A DNA stretch of 64,000 nucleotides from Enterobacter chuandaensis (GCF_003594915.1 NZ_QZCS01000002.1:248001-312000), one strand, 5' to 3'; counted from the first letter of the stretch, positions 33,980-44,724 are shown. The notes: a model not told the origin generated them from the sequence alone. Numbers and translations are program-made.

Positions 33980-35365
33980 TTACTTACGACGCCAGGTCGT
34001 CCCCTGCGGACCGTCTTCCAGAATGATGCCCATCTCGGTCAGACGGTTGCGCGCCGCATCGGCCGCCGCCCAGTCTTTCGCCTGACGCGCTTCCAGACGC
34101 GCTTTGATCAACGCTTCAATCTCCGCCACTTCACCGTCGTCCGCCTGCGCGCCGCTCTGCAGGAACGCGTCCGGCTCCTGCTCCAGCAGGCCGAGCACGG
34201 AGGAGAGCTTGCGCAGATGAGACGCCAGCGCATTCGCCGCCGCCATATCTTCTGACTTCAGGCGGTTCACTTCGCGCGCCATGTCGAACAGCACGGAGTA
34301 GGCTTCCGGGGTGTTGAAGTCGTCGTTCATCACCTCAACAAAGCGCGCTTCAAATGCTTCGCCGCCCGCCGCAGGAACAGACCGGTCGGTGCCGCGCAGG
34401 GCGGTGTACAGACGCTCCAGCGCCGAGCGCGCCTGCTTCAGGTTCTCTTCGCTGTAGTTCAATTGGCTGCGATAGTGGCCGGACATCAGGAAGTAGCGCA
34501 CGGTTTCCGCGTCGTAGTACTTCAGCACGTCGCGTACGGTGAAGAAGTTGCCCAGCGATTTAGACATCTTCTCGCGGTCAACCATTACCATCCCGGAGTG
34601 CATCCAGTAGTTCACGTACTCGCCGCCGTGGGCGCAGGTGGACTGCGCGATTTCGTTTTCGTGGTGCGGGAACATCAGATCCGAACCGCCGCCATGAATG
34701 TCAAAGTGGTTGCCCAGCTGCTTGCAGTTCATCGCGGAACATTCAATGTGCCAGCCCGGACGGCCTTCGCCCCACGGGGATGGCCAGCTCGGTTCGCCCT
34801 CTTTGGACATTTTCCACAGCACGAAGTCCATCGGGTTACGCTTCACGTCCACCACGTCCACGCGCGCACCGGCCTGCAGCTGATCCAGATCCTGACGGGA
34901 AAGCGCGCCGTAGGTTGGGTCCGTTGGCACGGAGAACATCACGTCGCCGTTTTCCGCTACGTAAGCGTGTCCGCGTTCGATCAGCTTTTCGGTGATCTCG
35001 ATGATTTCGTGAATATGGTGGGTCGCGCGCGGCTCGCTGTCCGGACGCAGAATATTTAAGGCGTCAAAATCTTTGTGCATCTCAACGATCATGCGATCCA
35101 CCAGCGCAACAAAGCTTTCGCCGTTTTCATTAGCGCGCTTGATGATTTTGTCGTCGATGTCGGTGATGTTACGCACGTACTTCAGGTTATAGCCCAGGAA
35201 GCGCAGGTAGCGAGAGACCACGTCGAACGCGACAAAGGTACGGCCATGGCCGATATGACAGTGATCGTAAACCGTAATACCACACACGTACATGCCGACT
35301 TCCCCGGCATGGATAGGTTTAAATTCCTCTTTCTGGCGCGTCATTGTATTAAAGATTTTTAACAT
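33980..35365 (-). CDS. cysS: Cysteinyl-tRNA synthetase CysS
   Basis: 461 residues from the ATG at 35365 ([15 protein letters not shown]), the same length as E. coli CysS; upstream in-frame ATGs lack homology. The class I signatures are HIGHGRTF (HIGH motif, about residue 37) and EKMSKS (about 265). The zinc ligands begin with the cysteine in YVCGITVYD, and the GWHIECSAM segment carries the next. The enzyme charges tRNA-Cys in the cytosol. It is divergent from ppiB. Confidence 0.97.
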   Translation of the reverse strand: MLKIFNTMTRQKEEFKPIHAGEVGMYVCGITVYDHCHIGHGRTFVAFDVVSRYLRFLGYNLKYVRNITDIDDKIIKRANENGESFVALVDRMIVEMHKDFDALNILRPDSEPRATHHIHEIIEITEKLIERGHAYVAENGDVMFSVPTDPTYGALSRQDLDQLQAGARVDVVDVKRNPMDFVLWKMSKEGEPSWPSPWGEGRPGWHIECSAMNCKQLGNHFDIHGGGSDLMFPHHENEIAQSTCAHGGEYVNYWMHSGMVMVDREKMSKSLGNFFTVRDVLKYYDAETVRYFLMSGHYRSQLNYSEENLKQARSALERLYTALRGTDRSVPAAGGEAFEARFVEVMNDDFNTPEAYSVLFDMAREVNRLKSEDMAAANALASHLRKLSSVLGLLEQEPDAFLQSGAQADDGEVAEIEALIKARLEARQAKDWAAADAARNRLTEMGIILEDGPQGTTWRRK

Positions 35366-35540
35366 CGAAGATTCCATGTAAACACGTGTGTGAGTTGTTT
35401 GTTCCCTATAATACCCATAATTCGGAATAGGATCAGCACACAATGCAAGGTGATCGCGTCCTGTGGTTATGCTATAACAAGCCCCTATATATGACCCGAA
35501 GGCGGGTCGACGTACCACAATAACGGAACAGGATGCAAAA

Positions 35541-36035
35541 ATGGTTACTTTCCACACTAATCATGGCGATATCGTAATCAAGACCTTTGATGACAAAGCG
35601 CCTGAAACAGTTAAAAACTTCCTGGACTACTGCCGCGAAGGTTTCTACAACAACACTATTTTCCACCGCGTGATCAACGGCTTTATGATCCAGGGCGGCG
35701 GTTTCGAGCCTGGCATGCGCCAGAAAGAGACCAAAGAAGCGATCAAAAACGAAGCGAACAACGGCCTGAAAAACACCCGCGGTACGCTGGCAATGGCCCG
35801 TACTCAGGCGCCTCACTCTGCAACCGCGCAGTTCTTCATCAACGTGGCTGACAACGACTTCCTGAACTTCTCCGGCGAAAGCCTGCAGGGTTGGGGCTAC
35901 TGCGTGTTCGCAGAAGTGGTTGAAGGTATGGACGTGGTCGATAAGATCAAAGCCGTCTCTACTGGCCGCAGCGGTATGCACCAGGACGTTCCTAAAGAAG
36001 ACGTTGTGATTACAAGCGTGACCGTCAGCGAGTAA
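35541..36035 (+). CDS. ppiB: Peptidyl-prolyl isomerase B (cyclophilin)
   Basis: 164 residues, a single cyclophilin domain without signal peptide, hence cytosolic. Active-site segments [15 protein letters not shown] and [10 protein letters not shown] are intact. It accelerates proline isomerisation during folding. Only three bases separate it from lpxH, which suggests an operon, as in E. coli. Confidence 0.97.
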   Translation: MVTFHTNHGDIVIKTFDDKAPETVKNFLDYCREGFYNNTIFHRVINGFMIQGGGFEPGMRQKETKEAIKNEANNGLKNTRGTLAMARTQAPHSATAQFFINVADNDFLNFSGESLQGWGYCVFAEVVEGMDVVDKIKAVSTGRSGMHQDVPKEDVVITSVTVSE

Positions 36036-36038
36036 TTC

Positions 36039-36761
36039 GTGGCGACACTCTTTATTGCGGATCTGCATCTGCAAACAGAAGAACCGGCGATAACCGCCGG
36101 TTTTCTGCGTTTTTTACGCGGTGAAGCGAAAAGCGCCGACGCGCTGTACATCCTGGGCGATCTGTTCGAAGCCTGGATTGGCGACGACGATCCTAACCCG
36201 CTGCACCGTGAAATGGCTGCCGCCATTAAAACGCTGGTGGATTCCGGCGTCCCCTGCTACTTCATTCACGGTAACCGTGATTTCCTGCTCGGCAAGCGCT
36301 ACGCCCGCGAGAGCGGCATGACGCTGCTGTCGGAAGAGCAGGTGCTCGATCTCTATGGTCGCAAGGTGCTGATCATGCACGGCGACACGCTCTGCACCGA
36401 CGATACCGGCTACCAGGCATTTCGCGCCAAAGTTCACACGCCGTGGATCCAAAAGGTATTCCTTACCCTGCCGCTGTTTATCCGCAACCGCATCGCCGCC
36501 AGAATGCGTGCGGGCAGCAAGGCTGCTAACAGCAGCAAATCCATGACCATCATGGACGTAAACCCGCAGGCCGTGGTGAGCGTGATGGAGAAGCATGGCG
36601 TCCAGTGGTTGATCCACGGTCATACCCATCGTCCTGATGTGCATTCCCTTATCGCCAACGGTGAACAGGCCCATCGCGTGGTATTGGGCGCGTGGCACAC
36701 TGAGGGTTCGATGGTCAAAGTCACCCCCGAAGGTGTCGAACTGATCGCTTTTCCGTTTTAA
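36039..36761 (+). CDS. lpxH: UDP-2,3-diacylglucosamine hydrolase LpxH
   Basis: 240 residues from GTG at 36039. It is a calcineurin-like phosphoesterase: [33 protein letters not shown] and HGHTHRP give the dimanganese site. It hydrolyses UDP-2,3-diacylglucosamine to lipid X in lipid A synthesis at the inner membrane's cytosolic face. It is essential in E. coli. It follows ppiB immediately. Confidence 0.97.
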   Translation: MATLFIADLHLQTEEPAITAGFLRFLRGEAKSADALYILGDLFEAWIGDDDPNPLHREMAAAIKTLVDSGVPCYFIHGNRDFLLGKRYARESGMTLLSEEQVLDLYGRKVLIMHGDTLCTDDTGYQAFRAKVHTPWIQKVFLTLPLFIRNRIAARMRAGSKAANSSKSMTIMDVNPQAVVSVMEKHGVQWLIHGHTHRPDVHSLIANGEQAHRVVLGAWHTEGSMVKVTPEGVELIAFPF

Positions 36762-36793
36762 CCTTTTCTCGTCGTTTCGCCTGTTTCTCAGCC

Positions 36794-36812
36794 ACGCAAC
36801 CGTTTTCCTTGC
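36794..36812. promoter_or_regulatory. PurR box of purEK
   Basis: ACGCAACCGTTTTCCTTGC matches the PurR consensus closely and lies 69-87 bases before the purE ATG, where the E. coli purE operator is found. A -10-like TATAAC follows at about 36816. Confidence 0.85.
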
Positions 36813-36880
36813 CCGTATAACATGCTATTCTCTGTGCCCTCGAAAGCAGTGTGTTTCGCACCACAGGAGTTTTAAGACGC

Positions 36881-37390
36881 ATGTCTTCCCGCAATAATCC
36901 GGCGCGTGTCGCCATCGTGATGGGGTCCAAAAGCGACTGGGCTACCATGCAGTTCGCCGCCGAAATCTTTGAAATCCTGAATGTTCCGCACCACGTTGAA
37001 GTGGTCTCCGCGCACCGTACCCCGGACAAACTGTTCAGCTTCGCCGAAAGCGCCAAAGAGAACGGTTACGAGGTGATCATTGCCGGTGCGGGCGGCGCAG
37101 CACATCTGCCGGGCATGATTGCCGCTAAAACGCTGGTGCCGGTTCTTGGCGTTCCGGTTCAAAGCGCCGCGTTAAGCGGTGTGGACAGCCTTTACTCCAT
37201 CGTCCAGATGCCGCGCGGTATTCCTGTCGGCACGCTCGCAATTGGCAAAGCGGGCGCGGCGAATGCCGCCCTGCTGGCCGCGCAAATTATTGCGACGCAC
37301 GATAAAGCGCTCCACCAGCGTCTGGCGGAGTGGCGTAAAGCCCAGACCGACGAGGTGCTGGATAACCCGGACCCGCGGGGTGCGGCATGA
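36881..37390 (+). CDS. purE: N5-CAIR mutase PurE
   Basis: 169 residues from the ATG at 36881, after AGGAG. Family segments: [18 protein letters not shown] (catalytic His), [12 protein letters not shown] and [17 protein letters not shown]. It interconverts N5-carboxyaminoimidazole ribonucleotide and CAIR in purine synthesis. purK overlaps its stop by four bases, so both are coupled, under PurR control. Confidence 0.97.
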   Translation: MSSRNNPARVAIVMGSKSDWATMQFAAEIFEILNVPHHVEVVSAHRTPDKLFSFAESAKENGYEVIIAGAGGAAHLPGMIAAKTLVPVLGVPVQSAALSGVDSLYSIVQMPRGIPVGTLAIGKAGAANAALLAAQIIATHDKALHQRLAEWRKAQTDEVLDNPDPRGAA

Positions 37391-38454
37391 AGCAGGTTTG
37401 CGTCCTCGGTAACGGCCAGCTAGGCCGGATGCTGCGTCAGGCCGGTGAGCCGCTGGGTATTGCCGTCTGGCCCGTCGGGCTGGACGCCGAGCCGGAAGCG
37501 GTGCCGTTCCACCAGAGCATGATCACCGCCGAAATTGAACGCTGGCCGGAAACCGCACTGACCCGCGAGCTGGCGCGCCATAACGCCTTTGTGAACCGCG
37601 ACGTGTTTCCGATCATCGCCGACCGTCTGACGCAAAAGCAGCTGTTCGACAAGCTCGGTCTTGCGACCGCCCCGTGGCAACTGTTGTCTGACAAAAGCGA
37701 ATGGAATGACGTCTTCGCCATGCTGGGCGAGCTGGCGATCGTGAAGCGTCGCGTGGGTGGCTACGATGGCCGCGGCCAGTGGCGCCTGCGCGCGCATGAA
37801 ACCACCGAGCTGCCGGACGACTGCTACGGCGAGTGCATCGTTGAGCAGGGCATCAACTTTAGCGGCGAAGTGTCGCTGGTTGGCGCACGCGGGCACGATG
37901 GCCGCACGGTGTTTTACCCGCTGACGCATAACCTGCATCAGGACGGCATACTGCGCACCAGCGTCGCCTTCCCGCAGGCAAATGCCGACCAGCAGGCGCA
38001 GGCGGAAGAGATGCTTTCTGCCATCATGCACGAGCTGGGCTACGTAGGCGTGATGGCGATGGAATGTTTCGTCACGCCGTCGGGTCTGCTGATCAACGAA
38101 CTTGCGCCGCGCGTGCACAACAGCGGCCACTGGACGCAAAACGGCGCGTCCATCAGCCAGTTTGAGCTGCACCTGCGCGCCATCACCGACCTGCCGCTCC
38201 CGCAGCCGGTAGTCAACAGCCCGTCGGTGATGATCAACCTGATCGGCACCGATCTGAACTACGACTGGCTGAAGCTGCCGCTGGTGCATCTGCACTGGTA
38301 TGACAAAGAGGTTCGAGCGGGTCGTAAAGTGGGTCACCTCAACCTGAACGACAGCGATACCGACCGCCTGAGCGCCACGCTGGAAGCGATGATCCCTCTC
38401 CTGCCGCCGGAATATGCGAGCGGCATTGTCTGGGCACAGTCAAAGCTTAAGTAA
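37387..38454 (+). CDS. purK: N5-CAIR synthetase PurK
   Basis: 355 residues, ATP-grasp enzyme. [16 protein letters not shown] opens the N-terminal domain; [14 protein letters not shown] is the ATP-binding glycine loop and [14 protein letters not shown] the metal/phosphate part. It makes N5-CAIR from AIR, bicarbonate and ATP, feeding PurE. The start ATG overlaps the purE stop (ATGA). Confidence 0.97.
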   Translation: MKQVCVLGNGQLGRMLRQAGEPLGIAVWPVGLDAEPEAVPFHQSMITAEIERWPETALTRELARHNAFVNRDVFPIIADRLTQKQLFDKLGLATAPWQLLSDKSEWNDVFAMLGELAIVKRRVGGYDGRGQWRLRAHETTELPDDCYGECIVEQGINFSGEVSLVGARGHDGRTVFYPLTHNLHQDGILRTSVAFPQANADQQAQAEEMLSAIMHELGYVGVMAMECFVTPSGLLINELAPRVHNSGHWTQNGASISQFELHLRAITDLPLPQPVVNSPSVMINLIGTDLNYDWLKLPLVHLHWYDKEVRAGRKVGHLNLNDSDTDRLSATLEAMIPLLPPEYASGIVWAQSKLK

Positions 38455-38461
38455 GACATCC

Positions 38462-38495
38462 ACGCCGGGGAGTTGACCTTCCCCTTCCCCGGCGT
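38462..38495 (+). terminator. Hairpin after purK
   Basis: Nine-base arms ACGCCGGGG and CCCCGGCGT with a 16-base loop, seven bases after the purK stop. No T-run follows; it may mark the operon end or the selU leader. Confidence 0.4.
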
Positions 38496-38538
38496 ACAAT
38501 CCCCGCCCATTGCTGCTTAGTTTTCTTCTGGAATAACC

Positions 38539-39609
38539 ATGAACGATGGAACGGACTATCGCGCGATCCTCGCGTCTGATACCCCTTTAATCGACGTTCG
38601 CGCGCCGATCGAATTCGCCCAGGGCGCGATGCCTGCGGCAGTCAACCTGCCCTTAATGAACGACGACGAGCGCGCCGCCGTCGGCACCTGCTATAAACGC
38701 CAGGGCCCCGAGGCTGCGCTGGCGCTCGGCCATAATCTGGTGAAAGGCGCGACGCGCGACGCGCGCATCAACGCCTGGCTGGAAGCCAGCCTTGCCCATC
38801 CTGAGGGCTATCTCTGCTGCGCGCGCGGCGGCCAGCGTTCACATATCTCGCAGGCCTGGCTGAAAGAAGCGGGCGTCGACTACCCGCTGATCCGCGGCGG
38901 CTATAAGGCCCTGCGTCAGACGGCGATTCAGGTGACCATTGAGCAGTCGCAAAAGCCGATGGTGCTTATTGGCGGCTGTACCGGAAACGGTAAAACCCTG
39001 CTGGTGAAGCAGCACGCACAGGGCATTGATCTGGAAGGGCTGGCGCACCATCGCGGATCGTCGTTTGGCCGCACGCTCACGCCGCAGCTTTCCCAGGCCA
39101 GCTTTGAAAATCACCTTGCGGTTGAGCTATTGAAAAAAGACGCCACGCGCTGGGTGCTGGAAGACGAAGGCCGGATGATTGGCTCCAACCATCTCCCGGA
39201 GTGCCTGCGCGACCGCATGGTTGACGCCCCTATCGTTGTCGTCGAAGACCCCTTTGACGTCCGCCTGGAGCGCCTGCGCGAAGAGTATTTCGACCATATG
39301 TGGGCCGATTTTTCTGCTGCTTACGGTGAAGAAGCGGGCTGGAAAGAGTACAGCGAGTACCTGCATCACGGCCTGTTCGCCATTCGCCGTCGTCTGGGGC
39401 AGCAGCGTTTTGCGGAATTTACGGCGCTGCTGGACGCTGCACTTGCCGAACAACAGCGAACGGGCAGCACTGACGCACACTTCAGCTGGCTTGTACCGCT
39501 CCTGAATGACTATTACGACCCGATGTACGGCTATCAGCTGGAGAAAAAGGCGGAGAAGATTATTTTTCGCGGGACGTATGTCGAGGTCGCTGACTGGCTT
39601 AATCGCTAA
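38539..39609 (+). CDS. selU: tRNA 2-selenouridine synthase SelU
   Basis: 356 residues (E. coli 364). The N-terminal rhodanese domain has its active cysteine in [12 protein letters not shown] (about residues 94-105); the second domain has the P-loop GGCTGNGKT. The enzyme geranylates and then selenates 2-thiouridine at tRNA wobble positions, using selenophosphate. It stands alone here, with a REP unit and another repeat after it. In E. coli the gene is ybbB. Confidence 0.95.
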   Translation: MNDGTDYRAILASDTPLIDVRAPIEFAQGAMPAAVNLPLMNDDERAAVGTCYKRQGPEAALALGHNLVKGATRDARINAWLEASLAHPEGYLCCARGGQRSHISQAWLKEAGVDYPLIRGGYKALRQTAIQVTIEQSQKPMVLIGGCTGNGKTLLVKQHAQGIDLEGLAHHRGSSFGRTLTPQLSQASFENHLAVELLKKDATRWVLEDEGRMIGSNHLPECLRDRMVDAPIVVVEDPFDVRLERLREEYFDHMWADFSAAYGEEAGWKEYSEYLHHGLFAIRRRLGQQRFAEFTALLDAALAEQQRTGSTDAHFSWLVPLLNDYYDPMYGYQLEKKAEKIIFRGTYVEVADWLNR

Positions 39610-39615
39610 AAGAAA

Positions 39616-39648
39616 GCCGGGTGGCGGCTACGCCTTACCCGGCCTACA
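39616..39648. repeat. Single REP unit after selU
   Basis: GCCGGGTGGCGGCTACGCC followed by TTACCCGGCCTAC, the same unit as at 33897, without an inverted partner. Confidence 0.8.
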
Positions 39649-39663
39649 TGTGCTACCCGACTG

Positions 39664-39703
39664 TTCCCTCTCCCTTTCAGGGAGAAGGTTAGGCTGAGGG
39701 TGC
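39664..39703. repeat. Intergenic palindromic repeat before the porin stop
   Basis: TTCCCTCTCCCTTTCAGGG with complement GGGAGAAGG and tail GGCTGAGGG: a partly decayed member of the CCCTCACCC family. It ends one or two bases before the porin stop codon, on the convergent side. Confidence 0.6.
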
Positions 39704-39704
39704 C

Positions 39705-40850
39705 TTAGAAGTCGTAACGCAGACGCACCAGGTTCATGTCACCCAGGTTGTCGGTGCTGGAGGTGAACACGTGTTCGTAATCCACGCGGAAACCGTAATC
39801 CAGCTGGAAGCTGATACCCACGCCGTTGTCGATACGCTGGTAGTTACGGCCATTCACGTACTCAATACGGTCACCCATGAAGTAAGGCTGGATGGATTTC
39901 ACCGCGTACTGACCGATTGGGAATTTGTAACCCGCAAAGTATTCAATACCCCATGCATCACCGGCGAAATAGTCGTTAACAGACACTTTTTTGGTGGTCA
40001 AGAAGTTCTGGTACCAGCCGCCGCCCGCGGAGAAGGTCCAGTTGTCCGGCGTCCAGCTCAGCGCAGTACCGAGGATGTTCTGGTCGTAGGTTTTGCTGTC
40101 GCCGTTGTCCGGGTTACGCATGTCCGCACGGGTGTAGTTCCACGCGGCGCCCCAGGTCAGGTCGGTGGTCAGGTGGTAATCGATACCCAGTGAGCCGCCG
40201 CCTTTGCGCTTGTAGCGCAGGCCGTTGCCCGGCAGGTATTCGCTGTCTTCAAACAGGTAAGATGCATAGATGTCGGCATCGCCCACGGTTTTCTTATATT
40301 TCAGCATCTGGCGTGAACGATAAGAACCGTCGTAGTCGCCGTTGATACCGTTACCCGGTGCCTGACCGATCATGTCGTAGTCCCAGATATCGGTTTTCGC
40401 ACCCACCACATCATAATAAACGCTGTTCTGTTGACCGAAGGTCAGCGTACCCCAGGTGTCGCTCTTCAGACCGGTGTAGAGCATACGACGAGACGTGTCG
40501 TGCGCACCGTCTGCGTAGTGGTGATCCCAGTTGAACTGCGCAGGAATGTTCACGCCCAGCTCGTAGTAGCTGATCCAGCTGATGTCATCAAACAGGTAGT
40601 AATCAGCCGCGAAACGGAAACGGGTGCCGCCGTCAAAGCCGTTACGCTTGTAGCTGTTTTTACCGTCGTCGCCGGTCATGTTCTGGAACTGAGGACGAAT
40701 ACTGCCGCCAACGGTGAAGTTCAGGCGGCTCAGCGGGTTACCCGCCTGAGGATCCTGCTTAAGTACGGTGATTTCTGCCTGAGATGCAAAAGTAGTCAAT
40801 GCCACTGCCGCGCCGATCGTTGCCGCCAGCGCTGATTTTTTTATAGTCAT
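39705..40850 (-). CDS. Outer-membrane porin, general-diffusion type
   Basis: 381 residues. The signal peptide ends FASQA; the mature part is made of alternating beta strands with aromatic girdles (GLKSDTWGTLTFGQQNSVYY resembles OmpC/OmpF strands) and ends in phenylalanine (LVRLRYDF), the outer-membrane assembly signal. The length suits a 16-strand trimeric porin. Loop residues FDGGTRFRF and DYDMIG are not those of OmpC or OmpF, so it is a distinct member. It is not present at this place in E. coli K-12, where other genes lie between selU and ybbP. Substrate preference is unknown. Confidence 0.82.
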   Translation of the reverse strand: MTIKKSALAATIGAAVALTTFASQAEITVLKQDPQAGNPLSRLNFTVGGSIRPQFQNMTGDDGKNSYKRNGFDGGTRFRFAADYYLFDDISWISYYELGVNIPAQFNWDHHYADGAHDTSRRMLYTGLKSDTWGTLTFGQQNSVYYDVVGAKTDIWDYDMIGQAPGNGINGDYDGSYRSRQMLKYKKTVGDADIYASYLFEDSEYLPGNGLRYKRKGGGSLGIDYHLTTDLTWGAAWNYTRADMRNPDNGDSKTYDQNILGTALSWTPDNWTFSAGGGWYQNFLTTKKVSVNDYFAGDAWGIEYFAGYKFPIGQYAVKSIQPYFMGDRIEYVNGRNYQRIDNGVGISFQLDYGFRVDYEHVFTSSTDNLGDMNLVRLRYDF

Positions 40851-41032
40851 TATTTTTCCTTAATAGACACGCTGCTAAATATTTAGCGGGTGAATATTAA
40901 CTGGAAATAATCGGGCTGTGTGGACGGGTTTTTAATGTTTTGTGCTACTAAACGCTATAGCGTTATCACTTTGTGCTATTTATGTGCTACGCACCGGCAT
41001 AAAACCCGGTGCGTAATTATCACCATGCTAAA

Positions 41033-43447
41033 TCAATTCACAAACTGGCGGAAAAGGGCTTTGCCCTTTAACAATCGCGTGCCGAGCCAGCCACCGCAAA
41101 GCGAGAGCAGCCCCGCGCCGCAGAGGGGCAGGATCAGCCAGAGACGCCAGTCAGGCTCCCACGGGAAGTCGAAGACCTTTGTCTGGAGCACCGCCAGCGC
41201 CGTCTCTGCACCAATCGCCGCGACCAGCCCTGCCACCAGCCCCAGTAAAGCAAATTCGCTCCAGAGCGTCATGCGCAGCAGGCGCTTGCCCGCGCCAAGC
41301 GTGCGGTAGACTATCAGCTCCTGATGACGCTGGCGCATGCCCACCTGCACCTGAGCCAGCAGCAGCAGCACGCCGCAGATTGTCACCAGCACCACCATCA
41401 CCTCCAGCGCGCGGCTCACCTGCTCCAGCACCTGTCCCACCTGTTTCAGGATCGCGCCAATATCCAGCAGGCTGACCGTCGGGAATTCCCGGTTAAGCTG
41501 GGTCAACATGCCGTTGCCGTTTTCCCAGCGGAAGCTGGTCAGCCAGCTCTGCGGCTGTCCGTCCAGCGCGCCTGGCGGAAAGATAAAGAAGAAGTTCGGC
41601 CGCAGGCTTTCCCAGTCCACTTTACGCAGGCTGGTGACTTTGGCAGTAAAATCCTGGGTATCACCGGTGAAGGTGACGCTGTCCCCGAGCTTCACGTTCA
41701 GACGCGTCGCCAGCCCCTCTTCCATCGACACCTCCCCCGCTTTCGGCGGCCAGGTGCCGGCGGTTATCGGGTTGTGATCCGGGCGTTTCTCCTGCCAGGT
41801 CAGGTTAAGTTCGCGGTTCAGCGATTCGTCTTTATTTCCCTCCGTCGACTGGCCGTTTATCTGCGTCAGTCGGGCGCGAACGATGGGATAGAACGACTCG
41901 GGGATAATGTGGTGCTCCGACAGGAAACCCTTCAGCGGCGTCACCTGTTCTGGGGCAATGTTGATCAGGAAATAGTTCGGGCTTTCCGGAGGAAGCTGCT
42001 GCTGCCAGCGATCCAGCAGATCGCCGCGAAGCACGAGTAGCAGCGCCAGCAGCATAAACGACAGCGAAAAGGCCGACAGCTGGCTGAGCGTTGACCATGG
42101 CTGATGCAGCAGGCGGTTGACCGCCAGCCGCACAGGCAGCGATTTGACCGTCAGCTTTCTAAGAACGTTGAGCAACAGCCAGCCCAGCACGCCGCACAAC
42201 AGCGCCAGTACAACCGCCCCGGCCAGCACGGCCCACAGCAGCGTGCTGCCGCCCATCAGCCAGGCCAGCAGCCCGACCGCAACAGCAATAATCACCGGAA
42301 GATAGAACTTCAGCGGCCAGACGTTCGCCACCACATCGTTGCGCAGCACCCGCAGCGGCTGCGTGGCGAGCAGCAGGCGGTACGGGCGCAGCCCCACCAG
42401 CACCGAGATCACCGTCATCGCACCTATCGCCCACAGCCAAGGCCAGAGGCTGGCCGGGGGCAAGGCGGCTGGCAGCACCGGTTTCAGCATCACCATCAGC
42501 AGTTTTTCAAACAGCAGCCCTATTATTCCGCCGGTAAGCGCAGAGAGAACCAGCAGCATCAGCCACTGGCCGACGATCAGCCTGCGCAGCTGCGCCCGCC
42601 CCGCGCCGAGAGTTTTGAGGATCGCCACCAGGTCGTAGCGGCTGCGGCAGTAGTGCCCCATCGCCACGGCAACCGCCGCCACCGCCAGCAGCAGAGTTAA
42701 CAGCGCAGACAGCAGCAGGAACTGTTGAGAACGTTCAAGAGATTTACCCAGCGCCCCTTCGTCCTGCTCCAGCCCGTACCAGCGATGCTCCGGCTTGAGC
42801 TGCGGCAGAAGCCATTTTTCATACGCCTCCAACTGGGCAGGCGTCCCGCCAAACTTGTAGCGCCAGGTGACGCGGCTTCCCGGCTGAACGGCATGGGTTG
42901 CCGCAACGTCGGCAGTGTTCATCAGCAGGCGCGGCGCAAGCTGGAACGGGTTAAAGCCGGAGTCGGGCTCCTGCACCACTTCCCCGGCGATGTTCAGCGT
43001 CGCGTCGCCGACGTCGATACTGTCACCAGGTTTCAGGTTCAGAAGCGCCATCAGACGAGATGCCAGCAGCACCGTGCCGGGCGTCGGTTTTAACCCCGGC
43101 GGGCTGGTTTGTAATTCCCCGTACATCGGGTAGATGTCGTCCACGGCCTTGACGCTGGCGAGCTGCGGGGTATCTCCCGCGAAGGTCATGGTCTGGAAGG
43201 TGATTTGCTCCCCCACCTTCAGCCCTTCTTTGCGCGCTTCGTCAATCCAGCCCGACGGCACAGGGCGAGAGCTCTGCAGCGCCCGGTCCCCCGCCATAAA
43301 CTCGCGGCTCTGCTGGCTGAGCCCTTTTTCCATGCGATCGCTGACGCTGCCGAGCGCCAGCACGCAGGCCACCGCCAGGCTTAACGCCAGCCAGACAATC
43401 AGCAGCGAGGGCGAGCGCCATTCGCGCCAGAACCAGCGGGCGATCAT
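41033..43447 (-). CDS. ybbP: YbbP, ABC transporter permease (FtsX-like)
   Basis: 804 residues, the usual length. An N-terminal membrane helix (SLLIVWLALSLAVACVLALG) is followed by a large periplasmic domain, then two FtsX-type four-helix blocks (about 255-480 and 680-804). It belongs to the MacB-like type VII ABC family and works with the YbbA ATPase; the pair probably extracts lipid or lipoprotein-type substrates, but the cargo is unproved. The start overlaps the ybbA stop by four bases. Confidence 0.94.
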   Translation of the reverse strand: MIARWFWREWRSPSLLIVWLALSLAVACVLALGSVSDRMEKGLSQQSREFMAGDRALQSSRPVPSGWIDEARKEGLKVGEQITFQTMTFAGDTPQLASVKAVDDIYPMYGELQTSPPGLKPTPGTVLLASRLMALLNLKPGDSIDVGDATLNIAGEVVQEPDSGFNPFQLAPRLLMNTADVAATHAVQPGSRVTWRYKFGGTPAQLEAYEKWLLPQLKPEHRWYGLEQDEGALGKSLERSQQFLLLSALLTLLLAVAAVAVAMGHYCRSRYDLVAILKTLGAGRAQLRRLIVGQWLMLLVLSALTGGIIGLLFEKLLMVMLKPVLPAALPPASLWPWLWAIGAMTVISVLVGLRPYRLLLATQPLRVLRNDVVANVWPLKFYLPVIIAVAVGLLAWLMGGSTLLWAVLAGAVVLALLCGVLGWLLLNVLRKLTVKSLPVRLAVNRLLHQPWSTLSQLSAFSLSFMLLALLLVLRGDLLDRWQQQLPPESPNYFLINIAPEQVTPLKGFLSEHHIIPESFYPIVRARLTQINGQSTEGNKDESLNRELNLTWQEKRPDHNPITAGTWPPKAGEVSMEEGLATRLNVKLGDSVTFTGDTQDFTAKVTSLRKVDWESLRPNFFFIFPPGALDGQPQSWLTSFRWENGNGMLTQLNREFPTVSLLDIGAILKQVGQVLEQVSRALEVMVVLVTICGVLLLLAQVQVGMRQRHQELIVYRTLGAGKRLLRMTLWSEFALLGLVAGLVAAIGAETALAVLQTKVFDFPWEPDWRLWLILPLCGAGLLSLCGGWLGTRLLKGKALFRQFVN

Positions 43448-44130
43448 GCTTCCTCCTGAAGGATACCGTTCACCAGCCGCAGGCGGCGGTCGCAGCGGGC
43501 GGCGAGCTGCGGATCGTGGGTCACGAGGATCAGCGTAGTGCCATGTTCGCGGTTAAGCGAAAACAGCAGGTCAGCAATTTTGTCGCCGGTTTTACGGTCA
43601 AGGTTGCCGGTGGGCTCATCGGCAAACAGCACTTCCGGGCGGCCGTTAAACGCCCGCGCCAGCGCCACGCGCTGCTGCTCGCCGCCGGAAAGCTGTGCGG
43701 GAAGATGGTCGAGGCGCTTGCCCAGGCCGAGCTGTTCCAGCAGCGTCTTCGCCTGCGTGCGGCTTTCGCGGCTGTTTTCACCGCGCAGCAGCGCCGGAAG
43801 TTCGACGTTTTCCAGCGCGTTCAGGGTCGGGATCAGCATAAAGGACTGAAAGACAAAACCGATATGGCGCGCGCGCAGCGCGGCCCGCGCCTCTTCATCA
43901 AGCTGGTGCAGCGGTTGCCCGACCAGGTGGACTTCCCCACTGCTGCCGTCGTCCAGACCGGCCAGAATCGCCAGCAGCGTGGACTTGCCGGAACCGGATT
44001 CGCCAATCAGCGCGATGGTTTCGGCGCGTTTGACAACGAGTTCAACTCCGGTAAGGATTGAAAGCTCCTGCTCCCCCTGACCGACGGACTTCTTAAGACG
44101 ATGAACTTCAACACTGTTTTCCGCTGGCAT
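43444..44130 (-). CDS. ybbA: YbbA, ABC transporter ATPase
   Basis: 228 residues. Walker A is GESGSGKST, the signature LSGGEQQRVALARA and Walker B VLFADEPTG. It resembles LolD and MacB ATPases and pairs with YbbP. Its first 30 bases overlap those of the divergent tesA, so each promoter must lie within the other's coding sequence. Confidence 0.95.
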   Translation of the reverse strand: MPAENSVEVHRLKKSVGQGEQELSILTGVELVVKRAETIALIGESGSGKSTLLAILAGLDDGSSGEVHLVGQPLHQLDEEARAALRARHIGFVFQSFMLIPTLNALENVELPALLRGENSRESRTQAKTLLEQLGLGKRLDHLPAQLSGGEQQRVALARAFNGRPEVLFADEPTGNLDRKTGDKIADLLFSLNREHGTTLILVTHDPQLAARCDRRLRLVNGILQEEA

Positions 44131-44724
44131 TTGCCCTTCCTGTTTTTGATGCTGATGACCTTCCGCGCGGCGGCAGCGGACACGTTACTGATTCTTGGCG
44201 ACAGCCTGAGCGCGGGCTACCGCATGGCGGCCAGCGCGGCCTGGCCGGCTCTGCTCAACGACAAATGGCAAAGCAAGACAACCGTTGTCAACGGCAGCAT
44301 CAGCGGCGACACCTCGCAGCAGGGGCTGTCGCGCCTGCCTTCGTTGCTCAAGCAGCATCAGCCGCGCTGGGTGCTGGTTGAGCTTGGCGGTAATGACGGC
44401 CTGCGTGGCTTCCAGCCTCAGCAAACCGAGCAAACGCTGCGCACCATTTTGCAGGACATCAAGGCGGCAAACGCCCAGCCGCTGCTGATGCAAATTCGCC
44501 TGCCCGCCAACTACGGTCGTCGGTATAATGAGGCCTTTAGCGCGATCTACCCTAAGCTTGCCAAAGAGTTTGATATTCCGCTCCTGCCATTTTTCATGGA
44601 AGAGGTCTATCTCAAACCCCAGTGGATGCAGGACGACGGTATTCATCCCAATCGCGATGCGCAGCCGTTTATTGCCGACTGGATGGCAACGCGGCTGGCT
44701 CCTTTAGTTAAACATGACTCGTAA
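44101..44724 (+). CDS. tesA: Multifunctional thioesterase/lysophospholipase TesA
   Basis: 207 residues. The signal peptide ends RAAAA and the enzyme is periplasmic. The SGNH motifs are complete: LGDSLSAGY (Ser), NGSISGDT (Gly), GGNDGLRG (Asn), and DGIHPN near the end (Asp, His). It hydrolyses acyl-CoA thioesters and lysophospholipids. It is divergent from ybbA with a 30-base overlap, and overlaps ybbO by 11 bases. Confidence 0.97.
   Translation: MNFNTVFRWHLPFLFLMLMTFRAAAADTLLILGDSLSAGYRMAASAAWPALLNDKWQSKTTVVNGSISGDTSQQGLSRLPSLLKQHQPRWVLVELGGNDGLRGFQPQQTEQTLRTILQDIKAANAQPLLMQIRLPANYGRRYNEAFSAIYPKLAKEFDIPLLPFFMEEVYLKPQWMQDDGIHPNRDAQPFIADWMATRLAPLVKHDS

Noticed and set aside
35366..35557. N-terminal extension of cysS up to 35557
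   Set aside because: The extra residues have no similarity to CysS, and the ATG at 35365 gives the exact usual length of 461 residues.
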